A stretch of DNA of 37,727 nucleotides from Bdellovibrio sp. ZAP7 (GTDB lineage: Bacteria; Bdellovibrionota; FAC87; UBA2466), in NCBI GenBank assembly GCA_945878405.1, contig CAMCTJ010000018.1, positions 1 through 37,727 of the forward strand, given 5' to 3'. Numbering within the stretch: the first letter of the stretch is position 1; each line of letters opens with the position of its first letter. The notes beneath the pieces were generated by a model that did no database searches, was not told the origin of the DNA, and saw nothing but the letters and a program-made list of their open reading frames with translations. The translations under genes and the position numbers were made by a program. Positions 32,523 through 37,727 of the stretch are shown in pieces.

Positions 32523-33569
32523 TTATAGCTTGCAATCGTTAATGAAGTCGATGAGCGAACGAAGACTTCCAAAATCCTTTCTATCGAAAGGGAAAACCAG
32601 TCGCGGCAGAGATTTGAGATCCGGTTCATTCTCTTCCTCAGGAAGAGCGGAACTCGCTACAATTTTTCCCAAGTGGGTAAGGGTTGGGAAAAGCTGATTT
32701 GCTTTCTTTATGTGAGCTGGTGACAGCTCTCTTTGAATTCTAATGGAAACCTTATCTCCTACAAAGCGCATCGAATGATAGTTACGGTAAAAATGCGCGA
32801 TATGATCAAGAGCATCGGCTTCTGTATTAAAAATGTGATAAAGGGCTTGATCGCTTTTTGAGATAAAACCTTTTTTGAGCATCACATCTTTCATGAACTT
32901 CACTAGGGGAGCCCAAAAGCCAAACCCTTTTGGTTCCATAAAAACCACAGGAATCATGTTGGTCTTGCCCGTTTGAAGAAGTGTCAGAACTTCAAAAGCC
33001 TCGTCAAAAGTTCCAAATCCGCCTGGGAAAAAGACGAAAGCCGCTGCTTCTTTCACAAGAAACAGCTTTCTGGTGAAAAAGTACTTGTAGTTAATAAGGT
33101 GTTTTTCAGTATCTATAAACTGATTGGCAGATTGCTCCCACGGAAGACGAATATTGAGGCCAAACCCGTGGTTTTCAGCCCCTTCATTGCCCGCGGCCAT
33201 GATTCCGGGACCTCCCCCGGTAATGATCATGTAGTTCCGCTTCACGGCTTCCGCTGCAAATTTTTTCGCCATGCGATATAGCGGCTTTTCCGGAGGGATC
33301 CGAGCTGAACCAAATATCGTGATCTTGGGAAGATGTTTATAGGGAGCAAACTTTTTAAATGAATACCTCAGTTCTTTGAGAACCGATGACGAAATTTTCA
33401 AATTCAAAGTGCCCGGACTATCTTGAGTCAGCTTCAAAGCCGAGCGGAAGATATCTGCCAGAATTCTTTGTCGAGCAGGACTATGCGCGGAGGAGAGGGC
33501 TTTGAATTGAGTCTCTATTTCCTGCCAATCCATCAGTTGGTCTTTGTTATTTTTCTTTGACGTGGTCAA
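32523..33569 (-). CDS. LOG family protein (TIGR00730-like)
   Basis: A 348-residue protein with the LOG Rossmann-like core: GGGPGIM at 118-124 and PGGFGTFDE at 182-190, the nucleotide-binding and catalytic motifs of cytokinin-nucleoside 5'-monophosphate phosphoribohydrolases, often misnamed lysine decarboxylases. Bacterial members act as nucleotide N-glycosidases; the real substrate here is unknown. It is longer than typical LOG proteins (about 190) at both ends, like the group that includes PpnN-type proteins. TTG 33569 or ATG 33533 could start it; both RBSs are weak. It heads the division cluster. Confidence 0.88.
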   Translation of the reverse strand: MTTSKKNNKDQLMDWQEIETQFKALSSAHSPARQRILADIFRSALKLTQDSPGTLNLKISSSVLKELRYSFKKFAPYKHLPKITIFGSARIPPEKPLYRMAKKFAAEAVKRNYMIITGGGPGIMAAGNEGAENHGFGLNIRLPWEQSANQFIDTEKHLINYKYFFTRKLFLVKEAAAFVFFPGGFGTFDEAFEVLTLLQTGKTNMIPVVFMEPKGFGFWAPLVKFMKDVMLKKGFISKSDQALYHIFNTEADALDHIAHFYRNYHSMRFVGDKVSIRIQRELSPAHIKKANQLFPTLTHLGKIVASSALPEEENEPDLKSLPRLVFPFDRKDFGSLRSLIDFINDCKL

Positions 33570-33613
33570 ATCAGTTTGCCTGCCTTCCTGGTTTCAACGA
33601 TAATCAAGAGACT

Positions 33614-34852
33614 GTGAACCCTCTTGCGCCTCAAATTCGCAAACTACATTTAATTCAAATTGTGGCTGCTTTGTTGGGTACTGCCCTGAGTATCTACCTG
33701 TTAGTGCATCATACCCGAGTCAAATTAGGAATCCAAGATTCCTCTAGTTTCTGTTCTTTTGGCGGACTTGCGGATTGTGACGTCGTTAACGTTTCAAAAT
33801 ACTCCGAAGTAGCTGGAGTTCCTCTAGCGGCCATCGGAGCGATCTACTTTTTTGTTCTGTTGATTTTGGGAATTCTTATCCCTCCCAGAAATCCTAACTT
33901 TCAATTGGTGAATCGATTTTTAGCTTGGTTAAGCTTAATTGCCCTTTTGATAGATTTGTTTCTGCTGGTCGGGGTCCAATGGCTAATGCTCAAAAGCTTC
34001 TGTCTGATGTGTATTTTGACCTATTTGGCTAATCTGGCTCACTTGGGTGCTAATTTCAGACAAACTCAGCTGCAGTACAAGTCTCACCTTCTTCAAAATC
34101 TGTTCTGGGGAAATAGACCTTGGTCACTCCGGCAGTTTTCTTCTTCGCGGTTTGTGATGGCACTGATCTCAATTATCGCTTTTTCAGGCTTACTTTTATT
34201 TCTACCCTCTTGGATCGAATTAAAAAATGGACAAGCGGGTCAAGCAAAAGAAGCTGCTTCAGACTTTCTTTCCCAGTGGTCGCAACTACCGGTACAAGAA
34301 GTATCCATTGGGCCCGAGGACAGCACCTCTGGAAATCCAGAAGCAAAAGTTAAGATAGTTGTCTTTAGTGATTTTCAGTGCCCTTTTTGCAAGAAAACTG
34401 CTTTTAGTTTGCACACACTTCTTCCCTCTTTCAAAAATGAAATTTGGGTGGCTTTTAAAAATTTCCCATTAGACCGCACCTGTAATTCATTAGTGCAACA
34501 CAACATGCACCCTTACGCTTGTTCCCTAGCGAGACTTTCTGTTTGCGCTAATAAAAAAGGAAATTTTTGGGAGTATCATGACCAGGTTTTCATGCACATT
34601 GATGAAGGAGATCTCGAAGGCGGTTGGGACGTTATTCGTAAAAAGCTGGCATCGGTCTTTACCGGTGCTGAAATTGATGAGTGCTTGAGAAATCCGGAGA
34701 CTTTGAACCCCGTTCAAAAAGATATCGACTTAGGAATTCAATTAGGAATCCAGGGAACGCCTGCCGTTTTTATCAATGGAAGATTAGTGTCTGTACCTTT
34801 AGATATGGACACGCTTCGTAAGATCATTTCTTTAGAAAACCACCAAAAGTAA
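33614..34852 (+). CDS. VKOR-DsbA fusion, disulfide-forming membrane protein
   Basis: GTG 33614 with AAGAG upstream is preferred over TTG 33557, which overlaps the divergent LOG gene. The 412-residue product joins a VKOR domain (about 10-145, four membrane helices) to a DsbA-like thioredoxin domain (about 230-405). VKOR has the loop pair C47/C55 and the CLMC active site C130/C133; DsbA has CPFC at C256/C259 and a cis-Pro in GIQGTPAVF near 387. Such fusions oxidise periplasmic cysteines and pass electrons to quinone. It lies 11 nt before a membrane protein with a Cys-rich tail. A further membrane helix lies at about 183-200. Confidence 0.92.
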   Translation: MNPLAPQIRKLHLIQIVAALLGTALSIYLLVHHTRVKLGIQDSSSFCSFGGLADCDVVNVSKYSEVAGVPLAAIGAIYFFVLLILGILIPPRNPNFQLVNRFLAWLSLIALLIDLFLLVGVQWLMLKSFCLMCILTYLANLAHLGANFRQTQLQYKSHLLQNLFWGNRPWSLRQFSSSRFVMALISIIAFSGLLLFLPSWIELKNGQAGQAKEAASDFLSQWSQLPVQEVSIGPEDSTSGNPEAKVKIVVFSDFQCPFCKKTAFSLHTLLPSFKNEIWVAFKNFPLDRTCNSLVQHNMHPYACSLARLSVCANKKGNFWEYHDQVFMHIDEGDLEGGWDVIRKKLASVFTGAEIDECLRNPETLNPVQKDIDLGIQLGIQGTPAVFINGRLVSVPLDMDTLRKIISLENHQK

Positions 34853-34863
34853 GGCCGTACCTT
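34842..34863 (+). repeat. 22-bp direct repeat, copy A
   Basis: Identical in 20 of 22 positions to 36703-36724. It covers the last three codons and stop of the VKOR-DsbA gene and ends directly at the ATG of the next gene. It includes the RBS TAAGG (34851-34855 area) of that gene, and AAGG can pair with CCTT at its end, a short stem. Confidence 0.7.
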
Positions 34864-36690
34864 ATGGCAGAGAAACAAACGAAACTTTGGGAAAAGTTAT
34901 CGCTGTTCTTTCTGGTTTTGATCTTTATTGGTCTGAATCATACCAAAATGGATGAAAATGATACTTGGTGGCATATCGCTTTGGGCAGGTGGATGGTGCA
35001 AAACCATCAGATTTATCAAACTGAAATTTTTAGTCAGATTGGACTCGGAAAGCCGTTCATTGCACATGAGTGGCTTTCTGAGGTTCTCTTTTATGCATTC
35101 TCAAGCCCGTCAGGCAGGTTGTTGAGCTTCTTAAAGCTATCTCTGATCGTAAGTTGTTGTTTTGGCTTGTTCTGCTTTTTTGTGAAACCTTATCTCAAAG
35201 GAAAGCTATCTCTTTATTTGATGTTGGGCGCAGCTTTTCTCGTAGCCTTTAGAGCTCCGGTTCGACCTCAGCTTTTTGAAATCATCTGTGTGTCCTATCT
35301 TTTGGTCATTTTAAATTTCTGGAAGGAAAATCCGAGCTGGAAATGGCTGGTAGCTTTACTTCCGGTTCAAATTCTTTGGGCAAATCTGCATGGATCTTAT
35401 CTTTTAGGGCCAGTTCTTTTTTTTCTTTTTGCATGTGGCCTTACCCTTTCACAAAATTTTCCTTTTTTGCCGGGGGATTCTCTTAAAACTTATTCCTCGA
35501 AAGATGTCCTGAGTCTTTTTCTTTGGTCTGGCTTACTTTTAGCAAGTTCTCTTTTAAACCCTTTTCACTTTGAGCTAATTAAAAAATCTTTTTCGGTCTT
35601 CTTCTTGGACAGTTACATGAAGGAATATATTCGAGAGTGGTTCAGCGTTACTCGAGTGGAAAAGGGGATTTGGTTCTATGTTTGGTTAGGCTGGATAGTT
35701 TGGGCTTGGGTTTCGCTTGTTAGGTCTTTTAGTAGAGTTTCCCAAGTTGAGCTTTACACTTTGATTTTAGCGACTGTTTTCCCTTTCATGGGGGTTCGCT
35801 ATATCACTCTTTCGACGCTGTTGAGTTTTCCGGATGTTTTGAAACGTTCTTACGCTCTTTACCCAAAGGGGTTTAAACCAAAGACAGCCTGCTTCTTGAT
35901 GGCCCCGCTGACTGCTCTCTTTTTCTGGGTGGGGTATCCCATGACGTTGACCGCAGCTAATCCCCCAGGATCTGGGTTTAGCTTTGGAGTGGTTCCCACA
36001 GATATTATCCAGCACATCAAAGCAAACGGGATTAAGGGTGTCATGATGAATCATTATCATGATGGGGCTTTTATTTTGTATTACCTTCATCCAGATGTAC
36101 TACCTGTTATTGATTCGCGTACCGATTTCTATGGAAAGGAATTATTTTTAGAGCACAGTGAGGCTTACACTTCGATGCCGCTTTTTAATCAGTATGTAAA
36201 AAAATATAATGTGAATTTAGCGCTCGTCAGAATGATTCCAGAAACGGAAGTACTAAGACGGAATCTTTTTGAAAGTCCCGATTGGACACTCGAAAAATTT
36301 GGCTTAGATAATATGCTTTTTGTGAAGGCCGACTCTTCTCATCCGAGAAAAACAATGGAGGAAATGACCCAAGATCTAACTTTACTTGCCCAAAAATCTC
36401 GTTCCACTGACATGCCGATTAGTTCCGGAACCGCTTATTGTGGTTGGATTCGCCTCTTTGGTCATTGTGAACTTGCGTCAGAATGTAGAAAAGAATGCGA
36501 GCTTTCCGATGAAATGCTGGGGGTGGAGTTAGGGGGTATTTCGCCTTTATGTTTTAAATTTTCACAAGTGTGCTTCAGAAAAGAAACGGCCTGTGGTCCC
36601 TGCCCTTCTTTGTGTGATTTGTATAGCCGGTCGGTCGATCGGATTAATCGACTCGGGTTCCACTATCCGAATATAGGTGGGTGTTCTTAA
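34864..36690 (+). CDS. Polytopic GT-C-like membrane protein with Cys-rich C-terminal tail
   Basis: A 608-residue protein. About ten hydrophobic helices lie between residues 10 and 365. The first loop has DENDTWWHIALGRWMVQNHQ and then AHEWLSEVLFY, a pattern I associate with a large group of uncharacterised GT-C-like membrane proteins, where DxDxWW would sit in the periplasm. After the last helix come a soluble domain (about 370-510) with LPVIDSRTDFYG and a tail from 526 to 607 with ten cysteines, ending at GGCS. The tail is not a known part of that group as far as I recall. The preceding gene is VKOR-DsbA, 11 nt away, so disulfide formation in the tail is likely. Sugar transfer is an inference, not shown. 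Confidence 0.7.
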   Translation: MAEKQTKLWEKLSLFFLVLIFIGLNHTKMDENDTWWHIALGRWMVQNHQIYQTEIFSQIGLGKPFIAHEWLSEVLFYAFSSPSGRLLSFLKLSLIVSCCFGLFCFFVKPYLKGKLSLYLMLGAAFLVAFRAPVRPQLFEIICVSYLLVILNFWKENPSWKWLVALLPVQILWANLHGSYLLGPVLFFLFACGLTLSQNFPFLPGDSLKTYSSKDVLSLFLWSGLLLASSLLNPFHFELIKKSFSVFFLDSYMKEYIREWFSVTRVEKGIWFYVWLGWIVWAWVSLVRSFSRVSQVELYTLILATVFPFMGVRYITLSTLLSFPDVLKRSYALYPKGFKPKTACFLMAPLTALFFWVGYPMTLTAANPPGSGFSFGVVPTDIIQHIKANGIKGVMMNHYHDGAFILYYLHPDVLPVIDSRTDFYGKELFLEHSEAYTSMPLFNQYVKKYNVNLALVRMIPETEVLRRNLFESPDWTLEKFGLDNMLFVKADSSHPRKTMEEMTQDLTLLAQKSRSTDMPISSGTAYCGWIRLFGHCELASECRKECELSDEMLGVELGGISPLCFKFSQVCFRKETACGPCPSLCDLYSRSVDRINRLGFHYPNIGGCS

Positions 36691-36702
36691 CGCTTGCGCG
36701 CT

Positions 36703-36724
36703 ACCAAAAGGTAGGCCGTACCTT
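36703..36724 (+). repeat. 22-bp direct repeat, copy B, with alternative hairpins
   Basis: This copy lies between two convergent genes. It forms AAAGGTA/TACCTTT (36707-36713 with 36719-36725, 5-nt loop) or, exclusive of this, CTACC/GGTAG (36701-36705 with 36710-36714). Read on the - strand it follows the stop of the surface protein gene and has TTTT after the stem, so it may act as a terminator. Confidence 0.7.
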
Positions 36725-37727
36725 TAGTAGGTCACGGAAATATTAGAGTTGGAAGCGGAGCCGCCGGGGTTGGTTACCACAATCGCTTGAGCGCCAGCGG
36801 ATTTGCTTGGCAATGTGCAGATGATTTCGTTGGGGCCTTGGACCGTGGTGGAAGTGCAAGCCGTGCCTCCGATGGTGACGGTGGCGTCTTTTCTAAAGCC
36901 AGAGCCGAAAATGATGGCGTTCATTCCGGAAGTGCCGCCAGTGTTCGGTGTGACGGAAGTGACAGCAGGAGTAGAATTCGTTTCCGCGCGGCGGAAGACG
37001 TAGGCGGCGCCTGATTGATCTGCCCCATTGCCCGCACTGGTCGTTCCGTTGGTGATGGTCGTTTGAGTAGAGGCTTCTCTGTAAGCCCCCACGACTATCG
37101 TGTCACCGGAAATTGCGGTGGAACAACCAAAGAAGTCACTACTTTCACTATTGGAAGCTTTTAAGTAAGCTTCTTGTGTCCACGCATTCCCTGTTCGTTT
37201 AAATACATAAGCGGCTCCTGAAGAAATTGCCCCATTGCCGGCACTGGTCGTCCCGTTGGTGATGGTCGTTTGAGTAGAATCTTCTCCGTAAGCCCCCACG
37301 ACTATCGTGTCACCGGATATCGCGGTGGAATAACCAAATAGGTCATTACTTTCACTATTCGAAGCTTTTAAGTACGCCTCCTGGTACCACCCCGTCGTGG
37401 CAGTAGTCGTCACTCCACTCGAGAATTGCCCATACGTATCTCTTGCGCAAACTCTAAAGGCGTAATCGGTGGCTGCGGCTACTGTAATCGCAGCGCTTGT
37501 GCTACTTCCAATCGTGGTGTGAGAAACGACAGTCCCACTCTCGCAATCCGCTGGCGCCGTGCTTCCTGCTTGATACGCCACTTGGAATTTATCGGTCGTT
37601 CCACCACCACTGTTCCAACTGAGCGTAATCTGCGTGCTGTGGTCGACTGTGGCCGTGAAACTGGATGGGTCTGGAGGCGGCGCTGGAAGAAGCGTGATAT
37701 CGTCGGAAGCACACGAAGAAGCATTGC
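36724..37727 (-). CDS. FnIII/FG-GAP/IPT surface protein, C-terminal part (5' truncated)
   Basis: The frame is open to the window edge, so the real start lies beyond it; the GTG at 37581 is internal. About 334 residues are visible. Order: a Pro-rich linker, a fibronectin type III domain (SSFTATVDHSTQITLSWNSG to DYAFRVCARDTYGQF), two FG-GAP-like repeats (FGYSTAISGDTIVVGA and FGCSTAISGDTIVVGA), and a C-terminal IPT/TIG domain (AVTSVTPNTGGTSGMNAIIFGSGF). This is the build of secreted or cell-surface proteins; adhesion or prey contact is possible but not shown. It ends at TAA 36726-36724, next to a hairpin. Confidence 0.85.
   Translation of the reverse strand, partial: NASSCASDDITLLPAPPPDPSSFTATVDHSTQITLSWNSGGGTTDKFQVAYQAGSTAPADCESGTVVSHTTIGSSTSAAITVAAATDYAFRVCARDTYGQFSSGVTTTATTGWYQEAYLKASNSESNDLFGYSTAISGDTIVVGAYGEDSTQTTITNGTTSAGNGAISSGAAYVFKRTGNAWTQEAYLKASNSESSDFFGCSTAISGDTIVVGAYREASTQTTITNGTTSAGNGADQSGAAYVFRRAETNSTPAVTSVTPNTGGTSGMNAIIFGSGFRKDATVTIGGTACTSTTVQGPNEIICTLPSKSAGAQAIVVTNPGGSASNSNISVTY
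37022..37382 (-). repeat. 207-nt repeats encoding FG-GAP units
   Basis: The DNA from 37022 to 37175 is repeated at 37229 to 37382 with high identity, a period of 207 nt (69 residues, in frame). The near identity at DNA level suggests recent duplication or gene conversion, and more copies may lie beyond the window. Confidence 0.8.

Noticed and set aside
32513-32629. N-terminal extension of the glycosyltransferase from 32629
   Set aside because: It would overlap the end of the LOG gene by more than 100 nt; ATG 32512 gives a normal N-terminus.
34842-36724. Insertion sequence between the 22-bp repeats
   Set aside because: The enclosed gene is not a transposase, the repeats are not terminal inverted repeats, and no target duplication is visible.

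Overview
The window reads as a bacterial chromosome segment of about 45% GC (estimated by eye) with dense gene packing and no phage, transposon, tRNA or rRNA. Several features point to the Bdellovibrionota or a nearby delta-proteobacterial-type lineage: a tuf/S10/spc/alpha ribosomal block, a FlbD-MotA-MotB flagellar operon, a PilF/Tgl-like lipoprotein next to RodZ, an ftsQ-ftsA-ftsZ cluster, many small lipoproteins, and an FG-GAP/IPT surface protein. That placement is an inference from gene content; no 16S gene is present.

Region 1 (1-15156, + strand) is the ribosomal protein super-operon. It starts with the end of EF-Tu and runs rpsJ-rplD-rplW-rplB-rpsS-rplV-rpsC-rplP-rpmC-rpsQ-rplN-rplE-rpsN-rpsH-rplF-rplR-rpsE-rpmD-rplO-secY-adk-map-infA-rpmJ-rpsM-rpsK-rpsD-rpoA-rplQ, then a membrane-anchored TlpA-like thioredoxin 2 nt after rplQ. 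Two expected genes are absent: rplC (uL3) between rpsJ and rplD, and rplX (uL24) between rplN and rplE. The junctions are clean (10 nt and 2 nt). L29 and L17 carry Lys/Ala-rich C-terminal tails. A good sigma70-type promoter precedes rpmJ.

Region 2 (15181-23546) is mostly envelope and signalling. It holds a secreted coiled-coil protein, a Gly/Tyr-repeat lipoprotein on the - strand, a lipoprotein lytic transglycosylase, a vWA protein followed by a zinc-ribbon/Ser-Thr kinase/FHA protein, a PilF/Tgl-like TPR lipoprotein, RodZ, and a monoacylglycerol-lipase-like hydrolase.

Region 3 (23488-26350, - strand) is metal and cofactor related: a cytochrome c-FTR1 iron permease fusion translationally coupled to an ArsR/SmtB-type regulator with an intact alpha-5 metal site and a candidate operator over its own promoter, then a cob(I)alamin adenosyltransferase. 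Region 4 (26305-28145, +) is flbD-motA-motB behind a sigma28-like promoter.

Region 5 (28149-33569, -) is a division cluster read as LOG-family protein, GT-B glycosyltransferase, ftsQ, ftsA, ftsZ. Region 6 (33614-36690, +) is a VKOR-DsbA disulfide-forming fusion followed by a polytopic membrane protein whose C-terminal tail has ten cysteines in 82 residues, a plausible enzyme-substrate pair. That membrane gene is bracketed by two near-identical 22-bp hairpin-forming repeats. The window ends inside a - strand FnIII/FG-GAP/IPT surface protein.
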